Assembly (NCBI GenBank): GCA_008729055.1
Contig: SDUX01000010.1
Coordinates: forward strand, 2,619,090-2,683,089
Reading direction: 5' to 3'
From: Pyropia haitanensis
Taxonomy: Eukaryota > Rhodophyta > Bangiophyceae > Bangiales > Bangiaceae
Length of the DNA stretch: 64,000 bases
Positions 11,514 to 21,700 of the stretch are shown here, in pieces (within the stretch, counting starts at the first letter, position 1; the number at the start of each line of letters is the position of its first letter). The notes under the pieces were generated by a model that was given only the letters and a program-made list of their open reading frames with translations, searched no databases and was not told the origin of the DNA. Position numbers and translations under genes: made by a program.

Positions 11514-12151
11514 GGTTGGAGCGGCGGCGGTCGGGTCGGCGCGTGGCAAGGGTGACCAGCCGAGAGAGGCTGACGTCTAGAACGACGGCGTGGCAGAGGG
11601 AAGACGTTGGTCGGCTGGGTCTGGGAGGGTGTACGGGGACCGATGCCAGGAGGGAGGAGACGGCTACAGGCCCTTCGGAGCAGTTGTGGCAGTGAGTGAC
11701 TGCGCCCAACGGTGTGGTGAGGCTGCGACGAAGTCGCCGGTGCACGTCAAGAGGATCCGGCCGCGACGATCAGACCCGCGGTCAGGCGCGTGGGACGCCA
11801 CAATTTGATGGATCAATTTCTCTGCAAAAGTCCCGCATTGCGGAGCTGACTGACAATGATACGGAATGGGTCGGCATCGTTTGGTGGAATCTTCGTCAAA
11901 GTGGGCCCCAACTCCTGTGTGGTGGACCAGACGGAGCGGCGGGAAACCGTGGTGCTTTGTCTTGGGCTGTGTGCGACCGACGCGCTCGCGCCACGCTGCT
12001 CTGGTACCGCCGGCGGGTGAGGCGGCCGGTCCTCTCCACGGTGGCGCGTTGTTGCCGTTGCCCTTCCCTCTCATCTTTTCCCACTCCCCACCTCATTCCT
12101 GCGGCCTCACGTGCTTCTGGTCTTCTGGGGGCGCGTCGCCTCCGAGCCGCG
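11514..12151. promoter_or_regulatory. Divergent promoter interval, EFM7-like / SSRP1
   Basis: 638 bp between the two divergent start codons. A less GC-rich stretch lies at about 11800-11900, and a pyrimidine-rich tract (12056-12110) precedes the SSRP1 ATG. No TATA box or other defined element can be assigned with confidence. Confidence 0.45.
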
Positions 12152-13888
12152 ATGGACGCCCGCGGCGCTGCGAGCGCCGCGCCCGCCGCCGTCTTGGGTG
12201 GTGGCGGGCCCACCGGCGGTGGCGGCGGCGCCGCCGCCGCCACGCCCAGCGTGTCGCGCACCTTTGGAAACATCTACCTGGCGGGCCAGTCGTCGGGGTC
12301 TGGGGTGCTCAAGCTGGGTGCCAACGGCCTGTCGTGGAAGGCCAAAGAGACGACCCGGACGCTCGCGCTCGCCCGCTCCGAGGTGTCGTCCCTCTCGTGG
12401 CTCCGCGGCAGCCGCGGGTGGCAGGTGCGGGTGGCCATCCGCGGCGGCGCGAGCGTCCGCTTTGACGGCTTCAAGGACAGCGACTATGCGGGGCTGGCCA
12501 CGTTCTTCCCCGCCACGCTGAACCTGCCCCTGGCGCGCGCCAAGCAAGCCGTCCGGGGGTGGTCGTGGGGGGAGGTAGCCATCAACCGGGCGTCTGGGTC
12601 GCTCGAGTTCCGCACGGGCAACGGCGCCGAGGGCAACGCCGGCCGCGTCATGTCGTCGCCGGCGGCGGCGCGGGACGCGACGGCGGCGTCGGCCAACGCG
12701 CGGATGGAGGACGCGTTTGAGGTGGCCCTCGGCTCGGTCTCCAACGTGCAGATGCCGTCCAAGAACGAGCTCGCCCTGGACTTTCACGTCGATGACACGG
12801 CCGCGCGGCAGGACGAGTGTCTCGTGGAGGTGCGCTTCCACGTCAGCGACGAGACGCGCGCCGCGTCGCTGTACGAGAGCATCAAGAGCCGTGCCGACAC
12901 AAGTGCGTTTGCGGGCGAGAGCATCTGCACCTTTCTCGACATGCCCGTCATTGTGCCCCGCGGGCGGTACGACGTGGACCTCTTCCCCAACCACGTCAAG
13001 CTGCACGGCAAGAGCGTGGACTTTAAGATCCTGTATAGCAGCATCAGCCGGTTGTTTCTGCTTCCCAAACCCGACGGCCAGCACGTGGCGTTTGTGGTGT
13101 CGCTGGACCCGCCGATCCGACAGGGCAACACGATGTACCCGCATCTGGTCTTCCAATTCGACCTCGAGGACTCTATCGACGCCCGCCTGCAGCTGTCGGC
13201 TGAGGAGCTGTCCACCAAATACAATGGCAAGCTCGCTGCGACCGAGCGCGGTGAGACGTGGCGGGTCTTTTCCAAGGTCGTTCGCCACCTGTCGGGCACG
13301 TCGCTGCACATGCCCAAGTCGTTCCTCACCAGCCGGGGACACCGGGCGGTGCGGACGGCGCTGGGCGCGAATGAGGGCTTCCTCTTCTTCCTCGACACCT
13401 CCTTCTTCTTTGTCAACAAGCCGCCCACGTACATCCGCTTTGACGACGTGGAGGAGATTGACTTTCGGCGGCTGGACGTGGACCGCCGCTTTGACATGCA
13501 CGTCTCCGTCTCGGGGAGCGGCACTGGCGCGTTTCTCTTCAGCAACATTGACCGCTCCGAGTTTGACGCCATCCTCCGCTTCCTCGACGGCAAGGGCGTG
13601 CCCATCGAGCACGTGGAGGCCCTCCGCGCGGGCAACGTTGGGGGCGGCGGCGCGGGGAGCGGCTCGGGGGTGGCCGCCGCGATGGGCGCCGTCGACGATG
13701 AAGATGAGGAGGACGAGTCGAGTGACGAGGACTTTGACCCGACTGCGGCGCCCAAGCCGCGCCGCGACGATGAAGACGGTGGCGGGGACGACGCCGCGGC
13801 TGACGCCATGGACGACGACGCCGACTCGCTGGCGGATGAGGCACTGCCAGAGGAGGACATGCGGCCGAAAAAGAAGTCAAAGTCTTGA
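12152..13888 (+). CDS. SSRP1: FACT histone chaperone subunit SSRP1/Pob3
   Basis: Subunit of the FACT complex, which with Spt16 loosens and rebuilds nucleosomes during transcription and replication. It is a single exon of 578 residues. An N-terminal PH-like dimerisation region begins at about residue 35 (TFGNIYLAG, SWLRGSRGWQVRV). The structure-specific recognition domain includes ICTFLDMPVIVPRGRYDVDLF, SSISRLFLLPKPDGQ and LDPPIRQGNTMYPHLVFQF. A second PH/Rtt106-like module carries GANEGFLFFLDTSFFFV and VEEIDFRR. The protein ends in an acidic stretch (DDEDEEDESSDEDFD) and a basic tail, KKKSKS. There is no HMG box after the acidic region, so the architecture is that of yeast Pob3 rather than animal or plant SSRP1. 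The start is the first ATG that gives the family N-terminus. Confidence 0.95.
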   Translation: MDARGAASAAPAAVLGGGGPTGGGGGAAAATPSVSRTFGNIYLAGQSSGSGVLKLGANGLSWKAKETTRTLALARSEVSSLSWLRGSRGWQVRVAIRGGASVRFDGFKDSDYAGLATFFPATLNLPLARAKQAVRGWSWGEVAINRASGSLEFRTGNGAEGNAGRVMSSPAAARDATAASANARMEDAFEVALGSVSNVQMPSKNELALDFHVDDTAARQDECLVEVRFHVSDETRAASLYESIKSRADTSAFAGESICTFLDMPVIVPRGRYDVDLFPNHVKLHGKSVDFKILYSSISRLFLLPKPDGQHVAFVVSLDPPIRQGNTMYPHLVFQFDLEDSIDARLQLSAEELSTKYNGKLAATERGETWRVFSKVVRHLSGTSLHMPKSFLTSRGHRAVRTALGANEGFLFFLDTSFFFVNKPPTYIRFDDVEEIDFRRLDVDRRFDMHVSVSGSGTGAFLFSNIDRSEFDAILRFLDGKGVPIEHVEALRAGNVGGGGAGSGSGVAAAMGAVDDEDEEDESSDEDFDPTAAPKPRRDDEDGGGDDAAADAMDDDADSLADEALPEEDMRPKKKSKS

Positions 13889-14080
13889 GCGGCTGCCGGG
13901 CCACTCTGCACCCATGTACTGGTCTTGTATTTTTTCTTCTCATGTGTCGCTCCCCGCACTGTGCAAAGCGTGTGCGGTCCCCTTCTACCCTGCCGGCCCT
14001 AAAGCACCTATCAAGACCAGGCAGGGACAGGGCGACCTCACCACGCGCCACCCGCTGTCCCCCACTCTCCCAACCCAAGA

Positions 14081-15012
14081 TTATCTCGGTGCCTGCTCCG
14101 CCCCCGCATTGACAGGTGGCGGCTCCGCCACCGCCTCCGCTGGCGTCTCCCCCGCCGCGGCTCGCGGCGATGGCACCCCCGACCTCCGCAGGAGCACCCC
14201 GTCGGGCCCCTCGCCGCCATCCCACCAAACGTCCCCCCCCCTCCCCGCCCGCTCCGCCTCCCGCTCCGTCGCCAGCCGGTCCAGCACGCGCATGAAACCG
14301 TCCAGGCCGAGCTCCGCCACCAGGTTGTCGGCGTCGAGGCCCTGGGCGGCCAGCCGCTGGCGGGCGGCAACCTCGACGGGCAGCGGCGGCAGCCGCGGGT
14401 CCCCCGCCGGCGTGTGCCACATCCCCTGGATGGACCGGTTGCGGGATGACGTCACACCCGTCCGCACCCGCCGGTGGAGGGGCACGAGCCGGCCGAGGGT
14501 GTTGCGGAGGTAGGCGAAGCGGGCGCCCACGTCGGCACGGGTACGGTTCTTGAGGTCCAGCTGCCTCTCGTAGCCAGTGACTGGGGTGGAGGTGGAAGCA
14601 GGCCGCAAAGGGGAGATGGCAGCGACGAGAGTGGTACAAGGGTCAAGGGAGCAGCACGGGCGGGCAGGCAGGAGCGAAGCGGTCAAAGGAACAGGGAGGG
14701 GCGCCGTGCCACGTTAGCATCCGGCAGTGCACCCGTGCGACTGCACTCGAGATGCAGTGCACAGGCCTGGGAACAAAAGCCCAGGATGTACAGAGCAGAC
14801 AGAGCAATGGGACACCCCACACACGTACCGTACTGGCCAATGACGTGAGGGTGACCGCGGTGGATTTGCGTCTCGACACGCACAAACGGGTGGGCGCGCG
14901 CCCAGGCCACCAGATCCGTCTCTACAAACGACCGCACGCCTGCAGACGAACCACCCGCAAGTTCGTAGCGCAGCAGCACATGGCGCAGTTCAAAGACGCC
15001 GCGGCGGGCCAT
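14081..15012 (-). CDS. MRPL43: Mitochondrial large-subunit ribosomal protein mL43
   Basis: Component of the mitochondrial ribosome. Exons 14829-15012 and 14081-14580 with a 248-nt intron (GTACGT donor, CCCAG acceptor, phase 1) give 227 residues. Exon 1 holds the thioredoxin-like L51/S25/CI-B8 fold: FELRHVLLRYELAGGSSAGVR, then ETDLVAWARAHP and HRGHPHVIGQY. Exon 2 continues with YERQLDLKNRT, FAYLRNTLGR and the conserved end SIQGMWHTP. The GGSS motif and the xVQGxW-type end are typical of mL43. About 100 extra C-terminal residues follow that are not part of the usual protein. The stop lies 192 bp from the stop of the convergent SSRP1 gene. Confidence 0.88.
14581..14828 (-). other. Intron of the mL43 gene
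   Basis: 248-nt intron with donor GTACGT and acceptor CCCCAG. The phase-1 join makes GQYVTGYERQL, continuous with the family sequence. Confidence 0.87.
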
Positions 15013-15391
15013 ACGGCCGCGGGCACGGCCGGCGTGCCGCCGCGGCGGCAGTCGACAGGGGCGCGTCCTGCAGGTAGATAACCGAATGAGACAAGGAGAC
15101 AGGGAGAACTAGAACAGGGCAGCGGATAGAAAAGAGGGGCGACACAAAGAGGGCCGGCTCGACACCTGTGGGTGTCGCGAGGGTGCAGAGGGGAGGGTGA
15201 CGGACGAGACGGCGGGGGTGCAACACGCCACGACGAAGACGGTACGGAAACACGAACTTGATCCCGCGTTGGGACAAGACAAATCCACAAAATGATGGCT
15301 GGTTCAACGTAATTACACGCGAGACTTGGGTACCAAGAGGAGTTCCACATCCGACAAAAAAAAAGAGATACGAAGTGCTCAGACCCCAACC
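15013..15391. other. Short intergenic interval, PPR gene to mL43 gene
   Basis: 379 bp downstream of the PPR stop and upstream of the mL43 start, both on the minus strand. Lower GC than the surroundings, with an A run at 15356-15364. It should hold the PPR 3' end and the mL43 promoter; no element is clear. Confidence 0.45.
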
Positions 15392-18229
15392 CTACCCATC
15401 ATGAGCCCCCACGGCCGACGCGCCGCGATGGTCGCGGCATGTCGTGGCCTGGCCATGGGGGCCGAAAAACAGCACGCGGCCCGCCTTCACCGGCGTGGTC
15501 CAGTAACGCCCACAACTCAACACGTCCCCGGCTCCGCTCTCAACCGTCCCGGTGGCGAGGCCGAAACTCGCGTCAATGGTACCCACCCCCTCCCTGGTGG
15601 CGCTCCTCACCCCCGCCCCCCTGGAAGCGGTGCCCACCGCCCCGCCCTCGGCCGCCCCCCCCCCCCGCGGCCGCGGTCGCCGGTCAATGTACGCCATCAC
15701 ATCCGCCGGCTCAAAGCCCGCGACCGCGGCCAGGCGCAGCACCTCGGCCTCGGCAGCGTCGTCGTTTAACTGCCGAGCCCGGCGGGCAAGAAACTTAAAC
15801 GGCAGGGACGATGCGTGGCGGACCGTCGCCGCCGCTGCTGCCGCCTCAGCGCCCGCGCCGTCCGCACCGTCCGCGTCCACCGCTGCCAACGCCGCAACGG
15901 TCGCGTCGACGCTCTCCCGCAGCGTGGCGATGGCGTCGTCGAGGCGGTCATCCAGCTTGAGCAGCAGCACCCGCTGAGTCATCGCCTCGTCCGCGGCTTC
16001 TGACGCCCGCGGGATGGTGTCGCTCGCCGTCGCGAGGGTGTCAAGGGTGGCCAGCGACGCCGCCATGTCGCGGTCGGCCAGCTGCGCGCGCGCGAGGGCA
16101 ACGTAGGAAAACGCGTCGGGGACGACGCCCAACTCAGACTCGGCCGAGTCAAACGTCTGCTGCGCCCGCACTGCGTCGCCGGCAAGGGAACAAGCGCGGA
16201 GAAGGATGTTGAGGTGGGCAACTGTGGGTGCGCTGGGCACGTCGGGACCGCCAAGAATGCCTGTGCCGATTGATGAGGGGGCGGGGGAGGGCGCGTCAGC
16301 AGCCATGTCGGCGTCAGCAGTGGCGTCCACCACAGACGGTGAGTCCGTAGCATCGTCGACAGAGGTCGACTCGTCATCGGCCGAGGCATCACGCGCATCG
16401 GCGGCGGGCGTCTCATCGGTGTCATCGTCAGCGTCAGCGGCGGGCGTCTCTTCGGTGGCGTCGTTCGCGGCGGCGGCGGCCCCCGCGGACATGTCGCCGT
16501 TGGTAGCATCCCCAGTCGTCTCGGAAGACGCCCCTTCCCCGGCCGCCGCGGCCTTGCGCGCGAGCAGAAGATACCACGCATCGTCGAGCTGCTGCGGGGA
16601 CTGGGAAAGCGCGTTGATGAGCGCCCGGCAGCGCACCGCATTCGGGTCGTACCCGAGCGCCATCATCTCATCGACGGCGTCAAAGGCGGCGGGTATATCG
16701 CCATTCCCCGCGCGGGCGCTCAGCAGCGCCTGTACCACCGGCGCGGGGGGTGTCCAGTCAGCATAGACGGGCGACCGGGCAAGTGCCCACACCTTGTTGG
16801 CGAGCCCCGCGTGGTTGGTCCGCGCCGACGCGGCCATAGCTGCGATCAAAATGGACACTTCCAGCCGGGGCTTGAGCGCGAGAGTGGGGCGCGCCTCCCC
16901 CGACGGAGGGGCGTCCGCTCCATCGTTTGTGCCAGCGCCAGCGCTCGTGTCCGACGATGGTACAGGCGTCCGTTGGTAGCGCGGGTTTTTGGCGGGCCCA
17001 TGACGAAGGTACTTGGCGTAGGGATCGAGAGAGGCCAGCGCCAGCGGCAACAGCTTGGCCACGTCTTCAGACATGTTGGCATTCGACGCCGCCGCCAGGA
17101 CCACTGCATAGGTGCGCGCGTTGGCCGCCACCCCTTGGGCGTCCATGGCTGCCAGCGTGGCCGTCGCCATGCGGATCTTGTTGGCCGCCACGCACGCCGC
17201 CACAAACCGCTCATAGGTGCCCACCGACGGCATCACCCCCTTGGACCGCATCTCGTCTGTCACGTCCAGCGCATCCTTGACGGTGTGCACCCGCGAGACG
17301 GCCAGCGCCGTCACCAGGTGGTCGTAGGAGCGGGTGTCAGGGGCGGACCCCCCCCCCACAGACCACATTTCGTCAATCACCGCCCGCATGCGGTCAACGG
17401 CACCGACACGGGCAAGCGTACGAAGGAGGGCGTTGTAGTCTCGGAGGCCAAGCGCCACGCCAGCACCACGGCCCGCCTCAAAGATGGAGATGGCGGCGCT
17501 GGCCCACGAAATGCGTGTGGCTGCCGACATGGCCATGATAAAGGTGCGGCGGGTGGGCGTCACCGACCCGTCGCGGATGACGTTGCACATTTTCCCAACG
17601 AGATTGTGAAAGCGGGAATCAGCCAGAAGCTTCCCCAACTCCCTCTCCAGCTGAATCGCCTCGGACGATACGTGGCCGCCGTCCAGCAGGGCAGCGTCCG
17701 CGACGGAGGATGACACCGACACGAGGCCGGGGGAACGTCCCAGCGGACGGCCATTCGGACGGCTGATAAACTCAGCGCCGAGGCTGACCGACGTGCCCGT
17801 ACCCGTGCCGGCCGCCGTCGTCGATGACGATGACGACGACGACGACGCGGGCGCGGCGGCGCCGTCCGCGTCGCCACCCGCAGGCACCGCGGCCGCGGCG
17901 CCTGCCTCGCCGGTGGCGACGTCAGCCGCAGCGGCTGCCTCGTCCGAGTGGCCGCCCGGCGAGGCAGCCGCGGCTGGCGGCGGCTCGGCCGCCTTGGCCG
18001 CCTCGGCCGCCGCCGTCGACCGCGCCGGGGCAGATGAGCAGAGAAGCCGCTGGCGGAAGGCGCCGCCGGCCGCCGCCGCCGCGCCTTCGTGCGCCGCCAC
18101 CGACGCACGGGACAGCCGGGGGGCCGCGACGGGCGCCACCGCCGGCCGCAGCAGCAGGCCGCTGCGGGTGGCCGTGGCGAGGCCTGCCCGCGCCGCGGAG
18201 CCGCCCGCCCGGAGCGCCCATCCCACCAT
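15392..18229 (-). CDS. Pentatricopeptide-repeat (PPR) protein, probably organellar
   Basis: Single exon of 945 residues from the ATG at 18229. The N-terminus is rich in Ala, Arg and Ser with few acidic residues (MVGWALRAGGSAARAGLATA), as in mitochondrial or plastid presequences. Helical 35-residue repeats with PPR spacing are visible at about residues 200-370, for example TRRTFIMAMSAATR, LRDYNALLRTLARVGAV, DTRSYDHLVTALAV, SVGTYERFVAACVAA and NARTYAVVLAAAS. More follow at about 460-560 and 670-760 (PTVAHLNILLRACSLAGD, DAFSYVALARAQL). An acidic low-complexity block with repeats of DETPAAD separates the last two groups. PPR proteins bind organelle RNA; the target cannot be read from sequence. 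It is divergent from AP-3 beta. Confidence 0.85.
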   Translation of the reverse strand: MVGWALRAGGSAARAGLATATRSGLLLRPAVAPVAAPRLSRASVAAHEGAAAAAGGAFRQRLLCSSAPARSTAAAEAAKAAEPPPAAAASPGGHSDEAAAAADVATGEAGAAAAVPAGGDADGAAAPASSSSSSSSTTAAGTGTGTSVSLGAEFISRPNGRPLGRSPGLVSVSSSVADAALLDGGHVSSEAIQLERELGKLLADSRFHNLVGKMCNVIRDGSVTPTRRTFIMAMSAATRISWASAAISIFEAGRGAGVALGLRDYNALLRTLARVGAVDRMRAVIDEMWSVGGGSAPDTRSYDHLVTALAVSRVHTVKDALDVTDEMRSKGVMPSVGTYERFVAACVAANKIRMATATLAAMDAQGVAANARTYAVVLAAASNANMSEDVAKLLPLALASLDPYAKYLRHGPAKNPRYQRTPVPSSDTSAGAGTNDGADAPPSGEARPTLALKPRLEVSILIAAMAASARTNHAGLANKVWALARSPVYADWTPPAPVVQALLSARAGNGDIPAAFDAVDEMMALGYDPNAVRCRALINALSQSPQQLDDAWYLLLARKAAAAGEGASSETTGDATNGDMSAGAAAAANDATEETPAADADDDTDETPAADARDASADDESTSVDDATDSPSVVDATADADMAADAPSPAPSSIGTGILGGPDVPSAPTVAHLNILLRACSLAGDAVRAQQTFDSAESELGVVPDAFSYVALARAQLADRDMAASLATLDTLATASDTIPRASEAADEAMTQRVLLLKLDDRLDDAIATLRESVDATVAALAAVDADGADGAGAEAAAAAATVRHASSLPFKFLARRARQLNDDAAEAEVLRLAAVAGFEPADVMAYIDRRPRPRGGGAAEGGAVGTASRGAGVRSATREGVGTIDASFGLATGTVESGAGDVLSCGRYWTTPVKAGRVLFFGPHGQATTCRDHRGASAVGAHDG

Positions 18230-18796
18230 GGTTGCCCGCTCGCAGCGGCCGGTGAGGGAGGGATAGGGGAGCAAGACAAGGGTGGGGGTGCGCAGAGAAG
18301 AGAGCTGGGGGATGGATCAATAGCAGTGATGGCAGTGGATATGACGACCACGAGTTGGTCGGCGCGTGGCTGGAGGTGGCTGGATCGACTGGGCTCGCCG
18401 GCGTTGGCGCACAGCCGACCGCGCGGTCGCGTCCGCGACGTCGGGGTGGCTTCGCGGTGGCCCGCCGCCGGCGTCCGCCATTTCGGCTCAACAAATACGA
18501 CGCTCCTAATGTATTTGATACGAGACGCGTTTAGTAGCCCCCTTTGCTGTTCTATTGCCAAACAATTAGGTCGCGAAGCCGTCCTCAATCGATAGCAACT
18601 CACCGAGAGGGTTGACCGTCAGTCCTGCTGTCGTGGCGCATCATCCCATCACGTCAGGTCGTGGCTTGGTTCGGCGGCGCCCCCTGTTTCCGCACGGCCG
18701 CTGGTCATTGCTCCCTACGCCCGGGGGGGAAGGCTCTGCATCTTATTCTGGTGCCTGCCTCTTCTATCGTCCGCTCCTGCTCAGTCGGCTGGGTGA
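18230..18796. promoter_or_regulatory. Divergent promoter interval, PPR / AP-3 beta
   Basis: 567 bp between two divergent starts. It has a lower-GC segment at 18480-18600 and a C/T-rich stretch before 18797. It is a likely shared promoter; no specific motif is assigned. Confidence 0.45.
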
Positions 18797-21700
18797 ATGG
18801 CCACCATGTCAATGACCACCACCGCTTCGTCCGTCGCTTCGGCGGCGGCGGCGCGCCTCGGCGCTGCCCTTTCCGACGCTCAATACTTTGAGAGCAGCAT
18901 GGTGCGTGAGGTGGACATTGCCCGGCAGCTGGACTCGTCCTCGCTGCCAGAGAAGCTCGACGCGATGAAGCGCGTGGTCGCGTTGTTGTCCCTGGGGAAA
19001 GACGCCTCGCGGCTCTTCCCCGCCGTTGTCAAGAACATCGTGTGTCCCGCGGCGGGGGTCAAGAAGCTGGTCTACCTCTACCTGGTGCACTATGCCGAAG
19101 CACAACCAGAGCTGGCGCTCCTCAGCCTCAACACCTTTCAGAAAGACGTTGGCCACCCGCACCCGCCCATCCGCGCGCTCGCCCTCCGCGTCCTGTCGGC
19201 CATCCGCGTGCCGGCGGTCCTCCCGATTGTGACGTCCGCGGTGACAACCGCCGCGGGTGATGCCTCCCCGTACGTGCGGCAGACTGCTGCGGCGGCGGTG
19301 GCCAAGGTGTACGCCCTCGACGCGGAGTCGGTGGAGGAGCTCCTCCCGCCGCTGACGCGGCTGCTCGGTGACGCGTCCATGGCCGTCGTTGCCGCCGCGG
19401 TGGCGGCGTGGACGGAAGTCGCGCCGCGGCGGTACGACCTCCTCCACCCCCACTACCGGCGGCTGTGCCGCGCGCTGCCGGGCATGGAGCCGTGGGCGCA
19501 GGGGACGGTGGTCGCCGCCCTGCTGCGGTACGCGCGCACGCAGCTGCCGCCGCCAGACCGCAGCGACCGGGGAGGGGGCGTCGGGGAGGGGGCGGCCGCC
19601 TCGGCGGCTGTCTCGGCCGCCAGTGCTGGCGGTGGCAGCCGCGGCAACGGCCTGTTGTCAGAGGACGACTTTTACGCCGACGTGCCGTCGCTGCCGCTGC
19701 CGGCCTCTGCGGCCGAGGACCCTGCACGCCGCACCAACGGGGCGGCCGACATGGATCTGCTGCTCGAGTCGGTGCAGCCGCTGCTGGCCAGCCCCCACGC
19801 GGGCGTGGTCATGGCTGCCATCTCTCTCCTCTACCACACCGCCCCCGCTTCCCTGCTGGCGCGGGTGGCGGCTAAGCCACTTCTGCGGCTGCTCCTCCGC
19901 GGCTCCCCCGCCACCGCCGCCGTTGCCGTGCAGGCTGCCATCGCGGTTACGCGTGTGGAGCCCGCTACCTTCCTTCCCCATGTGGCCGAGCTCCTCCCCG
20001 CCACTGCCGACGGCTCGTCGGTGTCGGCGCTCAAGGCTTCGTTGCTCGCGGCGCTGGCGGTACGAGGTGGCAGCGTCGCATCACCGTCGCAGAGGGCCGC
20101 GCTTCTGACGCTCCTCGGCCTCGGCCTGGCCTCCCCAGACCCGGTCGTGGCGGTCACGTGCGCGGGGGGGCTGGGCAAGCTGGCCGCCGCCCACCCGCCG
20201 TCGGCCGCCGCTGCCGTGCGGCGGCTGTCGGGGGTCGTTGCGGCGGGCGCGTCGGACGTTGTGGTAGCAGAGGCGGTGGGCGTGCTGCGGCGGCTGCTTC
20301 AGCGGGATCCGACGGCCCACTCGGGCGCGCTGCGGTACCTGGCGGCGGCCCTACTGGCGGGGGAGTACGCGCCGTCGGCGCTTGCAGAGGAGGGAGGGGG
20401 GGCGGCGCCGGGCCATGCGGCGGACGGTGGGCCCGAAGAGCGCAGGGGTAACTCGGGAGGGGCGGATCGGTCGTCGTCCTCGGGTCTGCTGTTGGATGTG
20501 GGCAATGATGTCGACGACACGGGGGAGCGTGGACCGAGTGGCGCCCCAGCCAGCCCCCGGCGGCGGCGGCGGCGCAAGCCGCGAGCGGAGGCGGCTGACC
20601 ACGAGCATGGTGGTGGCGGGGACGGCACCGCGCAGACGGCGTCGGCCGCCCGTCATGGCGCACGACGGGTGGATGCGCCGGCCGCACGGGCGGCGATTGT
20701 CTGGCTGATTGGCGAGTTTGCGGGTGACCTGCTGCCCCGCCGGGTGGCGGCGGAAACGCTGCGGCTGCTGGCTGCACGGTTCGCTGCAGAGGCGCCGGCG
20801 GTCAAGCTACAGGTGGTGAACTTGGCAGCGAAGCTCGCTGCACGGCCGGCGGTGGGGGTTGCGTCGACCGCTGGTGGGGACGCTGGGGGTGTCAGCGGCG
20901 GCGTGGGTGTCCTCGCGGCGGTTGCCAATGGTAGCCCCGCCGCCGCCGACGACAAGCCGGCAGCAGTCGCGCCGGTGGAGGCGGCGCTGCTCACGCACGT
21001 CCTGCGCCTGGCGTCACTGGACGCAGACTGGGACGTGCGGGACAACGCGCGGCTGCTCGGCGCCCTCCTCACCGCCCCGCCGCCATCATCAGCGGCAGCG
21101 TCGGCCGGCATGGGCCGCCTGCGGGCGGCAGTGACGGACGCGCTGCTGGCGAAAAAGCCTGCTTGTACCCCCGCTGGGGACGGTCACGGCGACGGTGACA
21201 GTCGAGGTGGGCGGCCACTGGCGCCCGGGGTTGTCCTCGGCTCCCTCTTTCACGCGCTTGGCTCGGCGCCTCCGCCCGGGTTGGCCCTCCCCGCCTGGGC
21301 CGCGGCGCCCTCGGCCGACGCTTTGAGGGCGGCCGAGGTGGAGCCGACCGCCCCCATGGGGATGGGCGGGTCGGGCATGAGTAGCTCAGAGTGGGCCATG
21401 GGAGGGGGCGGCGGTGGCGGTCGTGGTGGCGGTGGGGATCGCGGCCGCCACCTCCCCGGGATCAGCTCGGATTGGGTGGCGGCGCACGGGGTGCCATCGG
21501 GGGAGGCGGGGGGCCACGACAGCGAGGACGATGCGGGTGGCGGCGGCCGCGGCGGGCCGGCTGGATGGGCGGCAGCGGCGAATGGCGGCCGCGACTGGGC
21601 CCGGGATGCTCGGCGGCGGCAAGCAGCCGCTGATGCGTTGCTGGACCCGGAGCGCTTCTACGCCGACGAAGGGGGATCAACGGGGGAGGAGGCGACCGAC

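Noticed and set aside
12107..13612. A 501-residue open frame antisense to SSRP1
   Set aside because: Arg/Val/His-rich shadow caused by the G/C third positions of the real gene; no family features.
12717..14513. A 598-residue plus-strand frame overlapping SSRP1 and mL43
   Set aside because: Ser/Thr/Arg-rich out-of-frame reading of SSRP1; the true frame has every SSRP1 motif.
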